Assembly: GCA_023150915.1 (NCBI GenBank)
Contig: JAKLKA010000039.1
Span: forward strand, 1 to 52,052
DNA length: 52,052 nucleotides
Origin: Polyangiaceae bacterium
GTDB lineage: Bacteria > Myxococcota_A > Polyangia > Polyangiales > Polyangiaceae
Direction of reading: 5' to 3'
The notes beneath the pieces were generated by a model. That model ran no database searches and was not told the DNA's origin. It saw only the letters and a program-made list of their open reading frames with translations. The first letter of the stretch is position 1. The number at the start of each line of letters is the position of its first letter. Below, in pieces: positions 1 through 7,990 of this stretch. Both the position numbers and the translations under genes were made by a program.

Positions 1-325
1 AGGCCGGTGCGGGTGCCGGCGCGGGCGCGGCCGGAGCCGGCGCGGGTCCGGGCGGCTGCGGCGCCGAGCCCATCGAAGGCGGCGCCACCCCGAGCATGGT
101 CCCCTTCAGCTGCGGCTTCGGCGTGACCGGCGGCGCCGCTGACGGAGGTGCCCCCGGAGCGGGTGCGCCTGGCCGCGGAGGTGCTGCGGCGCCCCCCGCT
201 TGCGGGTTCACCATCAGCATGGTGCCTTTGAACTTGGGGGCTGCCGCGCCCTTCAAGTTGAACCCGCACTTCGTGCAGGTCGTGGCCGTATCAGGATTCT
301 GCGTCCCACAGTTCGGGCAAAACAC
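1..325 (-). CDS. Zinc-ribbon protein with Ala/Pro-rich tail (5' part only)
   Basis: The gene runs off the left edge of the window. It starts at a GTG (325-323) preceded by GGAGGTGA at good spacing, and an in-frame stop lies just upstream of the GTG. The protein opens with a zinc ribbon, CPNC then CTKC at residues 3-6 and 16-19, in a typical small metal-binding knuckle. It then becomes an Ala/Pro/Gly-rich linker that carries two similar short motifs, FKGTMLMVNP and LKGTMLGVAP. Zinc ribbons followed by such linkers are common in myxobacterial signalling and scaffold proteins. The C-terminal domain, which would give the function, is outside the window. A plus-strand open frame across the same bases is low-complexity and is treated as a shadow. 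Confidence 0.72.
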   Translation of the reverse strand, partial: MFCPNCGTQNPDTATTCTKCGFNLKGAAAPKFKGTMLMVNPQAGGAAAPPRPGAPAPGAPPSAAPPVTPKPQLKGTMLGVAPPSMGSAPQPPGPAPAPAAPAPAPAPA

Positions 326-367
326 GCGTCACCTCCGCGCCTCGACGATTCCCCGCCGAGCGGCGCC

Positions 368-397
368 AGCCTACACGCCACCGTGGGCGGTTCTCAA
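368..397 (-). promoter_or_regulatory. Candidate promoter for the zinc-ribbon gene
   Basis: On the minus strand there is a TTGAGA box (397-392), an 18-base spacer and a TAGGCT box (373-368). Transcription would begin near 361, about 35 bases before the GTG start, leaving room for the GGAGGTGA ribosome binding site. The TANNNT form of the second box recurs at other promoters in this window. No transcript data support it. Confidence 0.4.
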
Positions 398-434
398 GTC
401 AGAAGGATTGAAATTTCGAGGACCCACGCCCGCC

Positions 435-464
435 TTGACACCGCGCTTTGGCGCTCACTAGGGT
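435..464 (+). promoter_or_regulatory. Candidate promoter for the nuoE-N operon
   Basis: A perfect TTGACA box (435-440) is followed by an 18-base spacer and a TAGGGT box (459-464). This predicts a start near 471 and an untranslated leader of about 125 bases before nuoE at 598. It is the only good match in the 272-base divergent region between the zinc-ribbon gene and nuoE. Confidence 0.42.
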
Positions 465-597
465 TCGCTCGCCCGGGCGCCCCGGGTCGGCACGGCCCAC
501 CCCCATCGCCCGGTGCCGTGCCCCCACGGGGCTCGAGGGTTCTCGGCCCATCGGCTCCGCCTGGGCCAGCCCCAACCGGCACCACGGAATCCCGAAC

Positions 598-1080
598 ATG
601 GCCTTTTCTCTCAGCGCGGAGCAGGAGCGCGAGCTCGGACGGATCCTCTCGCGCTACCCCAACAAGATGGCAGCGACCATTCCGGTCCTGCACCTCTGCC
701 AGGCAGCCAACGAGAACTGGGTCAGCGACGACGTCATCCAGTTCGTCGCCGACAAGCTCGAGGTGGGTACGGCCCACGTCAAGGGCGTGGTCACCTTCTA
801 CACGCTGTTCAACCAGTCCAAGCCCGGCAAGCACCAGGTCTGGGTCTGTCGGACCCTGTCGTGTGCGCTGCGGGGCGCCGAGGGCATCCTGCACCACTGC
901 GAGAAGCGGCTGAAGATCCACGCGGGCGAGACCACCGCCGACGGCAAGGTCACGCTCCGCACCGCCGAGTGCCTCGCGTCGTGCGGCAGCGCGCCGATGA
1001 TGCAGGTCGACAAGACCTACCACGAGAACCTCACCACGGAGCGGGTCGACGAGATCCTCGATCGCCTCATCGCAGACTGA
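598..1080 (+). CDS. nuoE: NADH-quinone oxidoreductase subunit E (24 kDa)
   Basis: This is the thioredoxin-fold [2Fe-2S] subunit of the NADH-oxidising arm of complex I; in the complex it holds cluster N1a next to NuoF. The product is 160 residues, normal for the family. The four expected ligands are present: C84 and C89 (CRTLSC), C125 and C129 (CLASC). The start at ATG 598 gives the usual N-terminus; the frame is open further upstream (from 448), but that extension is Arg/Pro-rich and unlike NuoE. nuoF follows after six bases, so the two are co-transcribed. Confidence 0.95.
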   Translation: MAFSLSAEQERELGRILSRYPNKMAATIPVLHLCQAANENWVSDDVIQFVADKLEVGTAHVKGVVTFYTLFNQSKPGKHQVWVCRTLSCALRGAEGILHHCEKRLKIHAGETTADGKVTLRTAECLASCGSAPMMQVDKTYHENLTTERVDEILDRLIAD

Positions 1081-1086
1081 GCTCCC

Positions 1087-2433
1087 ATGCTTCAGAAGAC
1101 CACCTTCCTTTCTCACTCGTACGCCAAGCCCGACGGCCACACGCTGGCGGCTTACGAATCCGCCGGCGGCTACAAGAACGCCCGCAAAGCCCTGGGCATG
1201 AGCCGCGACGCCGTCGTGGACGAGGTGAAGAAAGCCAAGATCCGCGGGCGCGGCGGGGCCGGTTTCGACTGCGGCACGAAGTGGACCTTCATGCCGAAAG
1301 AGAGCAAGAAGCCCTGCTACCTGGTGGTCAACGCCGACGAGGGCGAGCCCGGCACGTTCAAGGATCGGACGATCATGGAGCGGAACCCGCACTCCGTGGT
1401 CGAGGGCTGCATCATCGGCTGCTTCGGCATCGGCGCGCACGCCGCCTACATCTACGTGCGCGACGAGCTGCATCTCTCGAAAGAGCGGCTGTGGGCTGCC
1501 ATCGAAGAGGCGCGGGCCAAGGGCTACCTGGGGCAGAAGCCGTTCGGCCTGGACTACCCGGTCGAGGTCTACGTGCAGACCGGCGCCGGCGCGTACATCT
1601 GCGGCGAAGAGACGGCGCTGCTCAACTCGCTCGAGGGTCGGCGCGGCGAGCCGCGCTACAAGCCGCCGTTCCCGGCACAGGTCGGGGCCTTTGGTTGCCC
1701 GACCACGGTCAACAACCTCGAGACCATCGCCATCGTGCCGACGGTGATCGGCATGGGCGGCGAAGCGTTCTGCAAGCTCTCGACCTTGGCCGAGTTCAAC
1801 GACGGCGGCTCGCGCCTGTTCGGCGTGAGCGGCCACGTCAAGACGCCGGGGGTGTTCGAGTGCAGCGTGGGCCTCACCCTGCGCGAGCTGATCTACGACC
1901 TGGGCGGCGGCATCTTGGGCGACAAGCGCCTCTTGGCGGTCATTCCCGGGGGCTCGTCGTGCCCGGTGATGCTGCCCGAAGAGCTGGTGAACGTCCCCGG
2001 CGACCCCCGCTTCGAGCCCTACAACGGCAAGAGCGTGCTCGACCTGCCGCTCGGGGTCGAGACCTTCCGGTCCGTGGGCGGCATGCTGGGCACCTGCTGC
2101 GCCATCGTGCTCTCTGAAGACGCCGACCCGGTGCTGGCGCTGCACAACCTGATGCGCTTCTACCGGCACGAGTCGTGCGGCCAGTGCACGCCCTGCCGGG
2201 AAGGCTGCGGGTGGATCGAGCGCATCTTGGACAAGATCGTCGAGGGGCGCGCGACCCTGGACGAGCTGGATCAGCTCCACCGCATCGCTTCGGACATCAC
2301 CGGCAACACCATCTGTGCTTTCGGCGATGGCGCGGCCCAACCCGTGCTGTCGTTCGTCAAGAAATTCCGCAAACAGTTCGAGGACTACGTCCTGACCGGC
2401 GGCAAGTCCCAGACCAAGAAGCTCGTGGCATGA
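1087..2433 (+). CDS. nuoF: NADH-quinone oxidoreductase subunit F (51 kDa)
   Basis: This is the NADH- and FMN-binding subunit of complex I and carries the N3 [4Fe-4S] cluster. The 448-residue product is full length. It has the FMN/NADH glycine motif RGRGGAGF near residue 57, the GAGAYICGEETALLNSLEG block, and cluster ligands C364, C367 and C370 (SCGQCTPC) with the distal C410 in NTICAF. The TGA stop overlaps the ATG of nuoJ in ATGA, implying translational coupling. nuoG, which usually follows nuoF, is not here: the next gene encodes a membrane-arm subunit. Confidence 0.96.
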   Translation: MLQKTTFLSHSYAKPDGHTLAAYESAGGYKNARKALGMSRDAVVDEVKKAKIRGRGGAGFDCGTKWTFMPKESKKPCYLVVNADEGEPGTFKDRTIMERNPHSVVEGCIIGCFGIGAHAAYIYVRDELHLSKERLWAAIEEARAKGYLGQKPFGLDYPVEVYVQTGAGAYICGEETALLNSLEGRRGEPRYKPPFPAQVGAFGCPTTVNNLETIAIVPTVIGMGGEAFCKLSTLAEFNDGGSRLFGVSGHVKTPGVFECSVGLTLRELIYDLGGGILGDKRLLAVIPGGSSCPVMLPEELVNVPGDPRFEPYNGKSVLDLPLGVETFRSVGGMLGTCCAIVLSEDADPVLALHNLMRFYRHESCGQCTPCREGCGWIERILDKIVEGRATLDELDQLHRIASDITGNTICAFGDGAAQPVLSFVKKFRKQFEDYVLTGGKSQTKKLVA

Positions 2434-3044
2434 GCGTCGGATCACTCTTCTTCAGCGTGTGCGCGCTGGTCGCGCTGGTGGGCGCGGTGAGCACGGTCGC
2501 AGCCAAGAACCCGATCCGCAGTGCGGTGGGGCTCTTGGCCACGATCGTGGCCATTGCCGCCTTGTTCTTGAAGCTCGCGGCGCAGTTCCTCGCGGCGATT
2601 CAGCTGATCGTGTACGCCGGGGCGGTCGTCGTCCTGTTCGTGTTCGTGATCATGCTGCTCGGCCCCGACGCCACCACCGGCGAAAGGCCCGCTCGGCTGC
2701 GGCTGTCGCGCTGGGGCGGGGCGGTGCTGCTCGCGGCGATCACCGGGGCCGCGCTGTTCGTGATGCGCAAGGGCTTCGGGCCACTGGTGCCGCTGGGCCC
2801 GGTCCGCGCCGACTTCGGCTCGACCGAGGCGGTCGGCGGGCTGGTGTTTCGCGGCGGCCTGGTGCCCTTCGAGATCGCGACCGCGCTCTTGATCGTGGCC
2901 GTGGTGGGCGCCATCGCCGTGGCGCGCAGCAAGCCTCAACCGAAGAAGCCGCGGGCAGAGGGGCACGAGACGCGCCGTCTGTTCGCCGGGCCGCTCCACC
3001 CGCGGGACGCCGAGCGCCCCCTGCCGAAGGAGTCCGCGCGATGA
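2430..3044 (+). CDS. nuoJ: NADH-quinone oxidoreductase subunit J
   Basis: Membrane-arm subunit of complex I, 204 residues, with about five hydrophobic helices. The family's signature helix, with AIQLIVYAGAVVVLFVFVIM around residues 56-75, is intact. The ATG overlaps the nuoF stop (ATGA). After the last helix (ALLIVAVVGAIAVA) there is a polar Lys/Arg/Pro-rich cytoplasmic tail of about 35 residues, longer than in many NuoJ proteins. The stop again overlaps the start of nuoK. The direct step from nuoF to nuoJ means that G, H and I are encoded elsewhere or missing. Confidence 0.94.
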   Translation: MSVGSLFFSVCALVALVGAVSTVAAKNPIRSAVGLLATIVAIAALFLKLAAQFLAAIQLIVYAGAVVVLFVFVIMLLGPDATTGERPARLRLSRWGGAVLLAAITGAALFVMRKGFGPLVPLGPVRADFGSTEAVGGLVFRGGLVPFEIATALLIVAVVGAIAVARSKPQPKKPRAEGHETRRLFAGPLHPRDAERPLPKESAR

Positions 3045-3352
3045 TGGGTCAACTGGTCCAGCACTACGTGCTGCTCTCGACGGTCATCTTCTTGATCGGC
3101 GCCATCGGCTTCTTGGTGCGCCGGAACATCCTGGTTCAGCTGATGAGCATCGAGCTGATGCTCAACGCCGTGAACCTGGCTCTGGTGGCGTTCAACCGCC
3201 AGCACCAGGGCAACATGAATGGGCACATGTTCGCCTTCTTCGTCATCGCGGTGGCGGCCGCCGAAGCGGCGGTGGGTCTGGCGATCTTGCTTGCGTTCTA
3301 CCGACTGAAGGCCAGCGTCAATAGCGACGACGCCGACACTCTGAAGCACTGA
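3041..3352 (+). CDS. nuoK: NADH-quinone oxidoreductase subunit K
   Basis: Small three-helix antiporter-like subunit, 103 residues, typical for NuoK. The core MSIELMLNAVNLALVAF, with the conserved membrane Glu in helix 2, and the second Glu in the VAAAEAAVGLAI segment are both present; these are the proton-channel residues of the family. Two ATG codons lie side by side (3041 and 3044). The first overlaps the nuoJ stop and has GAAGGAG upstream at suitable spacing; the second is equally possible. Confidence 0.95.
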   Translation: MMGQLVQHYVLLSTVIFLIGAIGFLVRRNILVQLMSIELMLNAVNLALVAFNRQHQGNMNGHMFAFFVIAVAAAEAAVGLAILLAFYRLKASVNSDDADTLKH

Positions 3353-3362
3353 GGAAACGACC

Positions 3363-6128
3363 ATGCACGCGCTTCAGAAGCTCTTTCCTCCCACCGAGTT
3401 CGCTCTGCTCGCGGTGATCCTGGTTCTGCCGCTGATCGGCGCCATCGTGAATGGCGTCTTCGGCAAGCGCCTGGGCAAAGAGGGGGTCACCACCATGGCG
3501 CTCTTTGCCATCGGAGGCTCGTTCCTCGCCAGCCTGGTCTCGTTCTCGCTGCTGGCCAGCGCCCAGGCGGCAGCCCATGCCAAGGGCTCGGAAGAGGCCG
3601 TGCGCTTCCTCTGGAAGGGCTGGGAGTGGGTCCGCGTCTCGGGGCGGCACGACATGGCGCAGGTGCCGCTGTCGATCGATTTCTCGGTCGACGCGCTCAG
3701 CGGTGTGATGAGCCTGGTGGTCACCGGCGTCGGATTCCTGATCCACCTGTACTCGACCAAGTACATGGAGAAGGACGCGGGCTACCACCGCTTCTTCGCC
3801 TACCTGAACCTGTTCGTCTTCTCGATGCTGGTGCTCATCTTGGGCAACAGCCTGCCGGTGCTGTTCGTCGGCTGGGAAGGCGTGGGCCTGTGCAGCTATC
3901 TCTTGATCGGCTTCTGGTTCGACGACGAGAAGAACGCCGCCGCCGGCAAGAAGGCCTTCATCACCAACCGCATCGGCGACTTCGGTCTGATCGTGGCCAT
4001 GGCGCTGCTCATCTATTACGTCGGCTCGCTGGACTGGGCAGGCATCGAAGGCGGCCGCTCGAACCTGCTGACCCGGGTGCAGATGTGGCCCGTGGGTAAC
4101 CAGGTCCCGGGCACGAGCCTCTTGCAGAGCAGCATGCCTTCCCTGGTCGAGGCGCTGAACCGGCCGCGCTACGTGTCCGCGGCGTCGCTGGTGGGCATCG
4201 CGCTGTTCCTGGGCTGCGCCGGCAAGAGCGCGCAGTTCCCCCTGTATGTCTGGTTGCCCGACGCGATGGCCGGCCCGACCCCGGTCAGCGCGCTGATCCA
4301 CGCCGCCACCATGGTGACCGCCGGCGTGTACCTGGTCTGCCGCATGGCCGGCGTGTTCGTGCTGTCGCCGGCGGTGATGTTCACGATCGCCCTGGTGGGC
4401 GCGTTCACGGCGCTGCTCGCGGCCAGCATCGCGCTCGTCCAGAACGACATCAAGAAGGTGCTGGCGTATTCCACCGTCAGTCAGCTGGGCTACATGTTCC
4501 TGGGGGTGGGGGTGGGCGCGTTCAGCGCCGGCTTCTTCCACGTCTTGACCCACGCCTTCTTCAAGGCCTGCCTGTTCCTCGCGGCCGGCTCGGTGATCTA
4601 CGCAATGCACAAGCGCATCCACGACACGGATGCGTCGCAAGACATGCGGAACATGGGCGGCATGAAGAAGTACATGCCGCACACCTTCGCGGCCTTCGCC
4701 ATGGCCTGGGTTGCCATCATCGGTGTGCCCGGCACCAGCGGCTTCTTCTCGAAGGACGAGATCCTGTTCAAGGCGTACACCTCCAGCGTGGCGTTCCCGA
4801 TCCCGGACGGGAAGCTGATCGATCCGCGGTCGGGCAAGGTGGCGCTCGAGCTGTGGGGCTGGCCGAGCTGGGGTCCGACGCTGCTCTACGCCATGGGTGT
4901 GCTGGGCGCGATGATGACCGCCTTCTACATGTCGCGGCTGGTGTTCGGCATCTTCTGGGGCGACTTCAAGGGGTGGAAGATCGTGAAGGGCTGGAAAGAG
5001 CCCGAGCACGACGAGCACCACGGCCATCACGACGATCACCACGCCGGCCCCGTCGAGGGACCGAAGCCCCAAGAGAGCCCGTGGCAAATCACGGTGCCGA
5101 TCTTGATCTTGGGCGCGCTCAGCATCGTCGCGGGCTTCCTCAATGCTCACCCGCTGCACATTGCGCCGCTCGACCACTTCCTGGAGCCGGTGTTCAAGTT
5201 CGCGAACGGGGCGAAAGACGTGGTCGCCGCCGGCAGCAAGGGTGCCGGCGTGGTGGAGCACCCGAGCGCGCACGGCCTGATGTGGCCGCTGATGGCGCCG
5301 GGCCTCTTGGCGCTGGTGGCGGGAGCCGGCGGCGCCTTCTGGGTCTACCTGCAGCAGGCGGGCGGCCCGGCCAAGGCCCTGGCCGAGAAGCTGCCGGGCC
5401 TGCACGCGCTGGTCTACGACAAGTGGCGTGTCGACGAGTTCTACGAAGAGACCATCATCGGCGCGGTGGACTCGCTGGCCGAGTTCGCGGTGGTCTTCGA
5501 CCGCATCGTGGTCGACGGCATCGTGGCGCGCGTCACGGCGTTCATCGTCGCGGCCACGGGCACGGGCCTGCGCCGGCTGCAGACCGGACACGTTCAGGCG
5601 TATGCCGCGGTGATGGTCGTGGGCGTCGGCGGCCTGGGCTGGTTCTTCGTGGCGCCGCACGCCACGACCACGGTCAAGCCCGACGAGGCGACCGGCAGCT
5701 ATCAGATCACCGCAGCGCCCGGCCTGGGCTACCAGTACCGCTGGGACAGCGACGGCGACGGCAAGCCCGACTCCGACCAGTTCGGCGCCGAGGCCAGCCT
5801 GTCGGTGAGCCTCGAGCGCGGCCAGCAGAAGAAGGTGGGCCTGGAAGTGAAGAACGCCTTCGAGCGCGTCTCGAAGAGGCAGGTCACGCTCTTCCGACCC
5901 AAGGTGGACGCCAGCAAGGAAGGCCCCGGGGTGATCCAGATCGAGCAAGGCCCCGACGGTCAGCTGCGGGGCGTGATGCCCGGGCAGAACAAGCCGCTCG
6001 AGCTGCGGCGGCCCCCGGCGCCACCGCCCGGGCCCGGCGGGCCGCCGCCCGGCCTGCGCATGGCGCCGCCGCCCACCCGCCCGAACCCCGCTGAGCCCCA
6101 CCAGCACCAACCTGGAGACGTGCATTGA
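3363..6128 (+). CDS. nuoL: NADH-quinone oxidoreductase subunit L with extra C-terminal domain
   Basis: Distal proton-pumping subunit of complex I. The antiporter core is complete: the GWEGVGLCSYLLIGFW block, the PLYVWLPDAMAGPTPVSALIHAATMVTAGVY region (broken here only by its length), the channel lysines, and a long amphipathic C-terminal helix. At 921 residues it is about 250-300 longer than usual. A His/Asp-rich cytoplasmic loop sits near residues 545-565 (EHDEHHGHHDDHH). After the last membrane helix, residues about 767-921 form a soluble tail that contains WDSDGDGKPDSD near 793-804, resembling a PKD or calcium-binding repeat, and ends in a Pro-rich stretch. The stop overlaps the nuoM start. 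Confidence 0.94.
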   Translation: MHALQKLFPPTEFALLAVILVLPLIGAIVNGVFGKRLGKEGVTTMALFAIGGSFLASLVSFSLLASAQAAAHAKGSEEAVRFLWKGWEWVRVSGRHDMAQVPLSIDFSVDALSGVMSLVVTGVGFLIHLYSTKYMEKDAGYHRFFAYLNLFVFSMLVLILGNSLPVLFVGWEGVGLCSYLLIGFWFDDEKNAAAGKKAFITNRIGDFGLIVAMALLIYYVGSLDWAGIEGGRSNLLTRVQMWPVGNQVPGTSLLQSSMPSLVEALNRPRYVSAASLVGIALFLGCAGKSAQFPLYVWLPDAMAGPTPVSALIHAATMVTAGVYLVCRMAGVFVLSPAVMFTIALVGAFTALLAASIALVQNDIKKVLAYSTVSQLGYMFLGVGVGAFSAGFFHVLTHAFFKACLFLAAGSVIYAMHKRIHDTDASQDMRNMGGMKKYMPHTFAAFAMAWVAIIGVPGTSGFFSKDEILFKAYTSSVAFPIPDGKLIDPRSGKVALELWGWPSWGPTLLYAMGVLGAMMTAFYMSRLVFGIFWGDFKGWKIVKGWKEPEHDEHHGHHDDHHAGPVEGPKPQESPWQITVPILILGALSIVAGFLNAHPLHIAPLDHFLEPVFKFANGAKDVVAAGSKGAGVVEHPSAHGLMWPLMAPGLLALVAGAGGAFWVYLQQAGGPAKALAEKLPGLHALVYDKWRVDEFYEETIIGAVDSLAEFAVVFDRIVVDGIVARVTAFIVAATGTGLRRLQTGHVQAYAAVMVVGVGGLGWFFVAPHATTTVKPDEATGSYQITAAPGLGYQYRWDSDGDGKPDSDQFGAEASLSVSLERGQQKKVGLEVKNAFERVSKRQVTLFRPKVDASKEGPGVIQIEQGPDGQLRGVMPGQNKPLELRRPPAPPPGPGGPPPGLRMAPPPTRPNPAEPHQHQPGDVH

Positions 6129-7990
6129 GCCCCGGACTGCAACTGGTCTTCGAGGCCTGGCCGTACCTGCTGGCGTTCGTCGTCGGGGTGCTGATCCCGC
6201 GCCGTCAGGGCCTCTACGAGCGCATCGCCGTCGGCGTCGTCGCCGCGCTGTCGGTGCTGCTGGTGATGGGCCTCTGGCCCAGCAAAGAGGTGGTGGTCGA
6301 CGCCCCCAAGCCCAAAGAGTGGCCCAACCTGCTGAACGTGATCGTGTTCCTGCCGATCTTCGGCTCGGTCTCGATCCTGTTCTTGCCCCGCCAGTCGCCC
6401 AAGCTCTTGCGGCGCTTCACCCTGCTGGTGCTCGGCCTCGATTTCCTGGCGTCGCTCTGGCTGCTCGGGGTGCCCATGACCGCGGGCTGGCACTTCCAGT
6501 ACATCCGCGAGTGGCTGCCCAGCTTCGGCATCCGGTACCACGTGGCGGTCGACGGCGTGTCGACCTGGCTGATCTTGCTCAGCACCTTCACCACCCCGAT
6601 CGCAGCGTATGTCTCGTTCGGCAGCATCAAGGCCCGGACCAAAGACCTGTGCTTCTCGCTGCTCCTCTTGCACGGCGCCATGCTCGGCGCGTTCGTGTCG
6701 TTGGATCTGTTCCTGTTCTACGTGTTCTGGGAGCTGATGCTGGTGCCGATGATCATCCTGATCGGCATCTGGGGCGGGGTCGAGAAGATCAAGGCCGCGT
6801 ACAAGTTCTTCCTCTACACCATGGCCGGCAGCGTGCTGATGCTCGCGGCCATTCTCTACATGGTCTGGACGCACAAGGAGCTCGCGGGCTTCGTCACCTT
6901 CGACTACCTGGCGCTGAAGAACCTGGTCTTGCCCAAGACGGCGGCCATGCTGTGTTTCGGCGCGTTCCTTCTGGCGTTCATCATCAAGGTGCCGATGTTC
7001 CCGCTGCACACCTGGTTGCCCGATGCCCACGTGCAGGCACCCACCGGCGGTTCGATCATCCTGGCAGCGGTGCTGCTCAAGCTGGGAACGTACGGGTACA
7101 TCCGCTTCTGCATGGGGATGTTCGCGGGGCCGGCCTGGTCCGCCGCCGCGAACCTGGCGGGCTTGGCCGTGGGCGGCGGCGTGCTCTACGGCGCGCTGGT
7201 GGCCTGGAAGCAGGACGACGTGAAGCGCCTGGTGGCGTACTCGTCGGTGGCCCACATGGGGTTCGTGATGCTCGGGCTGTTCGCGGCCACGCGAGCCGGC
7301 GTCGAGGGTGCGCTGCTCCAGATGGTCAACCACGGCATCTCGACCGGTGCGTTGTTCCTCTTGGTCGGCGTGATCTACGACCGGCGCCACACCCGCGAGG
7401 TGCGCGAGTTTGGCGGGCTCGCCAAGGTGATGCCGATCTACGCGGCGGTGTTCGTGCTGGTGACCATGTCGAGCATCGGCGTGCCTGGCACCAACGGGTT
7501 CGTCGGCGAGTTCATGGTCATCATGGGCACGTTCGTCTCGCTGCCGCTCGGCTCTCACGGCCAGCTGCAGGCCGTCTTGGCCACCACCGGCGTGATCTTG
7601 GCCGCGGTCTACATGCTGTCGCTGGTGCAGAAGATGTTCTTCGGGCCGCTGTCGAACCCCAAGAACGCGAACCTGCCCGATCTGAACGTGCGCGAGACGC
7701 TGGCCTTGGCGCCGCTGATCGCGCTGATCTTCGTGCTCGGGTTCTTCCCCAACGTGTTCTTGGACCGCGCGCGCGACTCCGTGGCGACCGTGATCGAGGG
7801 CTATCAAGAGGGGCGCAAGGCCTACATGGGGATGGAGCCGGGGGCGGCCGCCAAGCTCCGACCCCGCAAGGGGGGCAACCTGGAGACGGGCTACCCCGAA
7901 CCGCCCAAACCCGGCGGTGATGCCGCGAAGAAGGACCCGGCGCCCACCGCGCAGCTGGATCCGGCTCGCCCGGCAGGAGGTGCGCCGTGA
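6125..7990 (+). CDS. nuoM: NADH-quinone oxidoreductase subunit M
   Basis: Second antiporter-type pump of complex I, 621 residues. The family blocks are clear: LFYVFWELMLVPMIILIG with its membrane Glu, FIIKVPMFPLHTWLPDAHV, and LVAYSSVAHMGFVMLG. The start is the TTG at 6125, which overlaps the nuoL stop (TTGA) and has GGAG about eight bases upstream. The last 65 or so residues are a hydrophilic Lys/Pro/Gly-rich tail, uncommon in NuoM, echoing the tail on NuoL next door. The stop overlaps the GTG of nuoN. Confidence 0.95.
   Translation: MSPGLQLVFEAWPYLLAFVVGVLIPRRQGLYERIAVGVVAALSVLLVMGLWPSKEVVVDAPKPKEWPNLLNVIVFLPIFGSVSILFLPRQSPKLLRRFTLLVLGLDFLASLWLLGVPMTAGWHFQYIREWLPSFGIRYHVAVDGVSTWLILLSTFTTPIAAYVSFGSIKARTKDLCFSLLLLHGAMLGAFVSLDLFLFYVFWELMLVPMIILIGIWGGVEKIKAAYKFFLYTMAGSVLMLAAILYMVWTHKELAGFVTFDYLALKNLVLPKTAAMLCFGAFLLAFIIKVPMFPLHTWLPDAHVQAPTGGSIILAAVLLKLGTYGYIRFCMGMFAGPAWSAAANLAGLAVGGGVLYGALVAWKQDDVKRLVAYSSVAHMGFVMLGLFAATRAGVEGALLQMVNHGISTGALFLLVGVIYDRRHTREVREFGGLAKVMPIYAAVFVLVTMSSIGVPGTNGFVGEFMVIMGTFVSLPLGSHGQLQAVLATTGVILAAVYMLSLVQKMFFGPLSNPKNANLPDLNVRETLALAPLIALIFVLGFFPNVFLDRARDSVATVIEGYQEGRKAYMGMEPGAAAKLRPRKGGNLETGYPEPPKPGGDAAKKDPAPTAQLDPARPAGGAP

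Noticed and set aside
96-461. Plus-strand open frame at the left edge
   Set aside because: The opposite strand has a GTG with strong ribosome binding site and a CxxC zinc ribbon; the plus frame is Gly/Ala/Pro filler.
448-597. Longer N-terminus for nuoE from 448
   Set aside because: The added part is Arg/Pro-rich, contains no NuoE similarity and overlaps the likely leader of the operon.
394-2445. Long minus-strand open frame across nuoE and nuoF (683 codons)
   Set aside because: It is antisense to two certain genes with all their catalytic Cys; its translation is His/Arg/Ala/Gly/Asp-rich with no domain. Such frames are common by-products of GC-rich third positions.
3318-6125. Minus-strand open frame of 935 codons across nuoL
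   Set aside because: Same reason: composition is typical of an antisense shadow and nuoL is complete on the plus strand.
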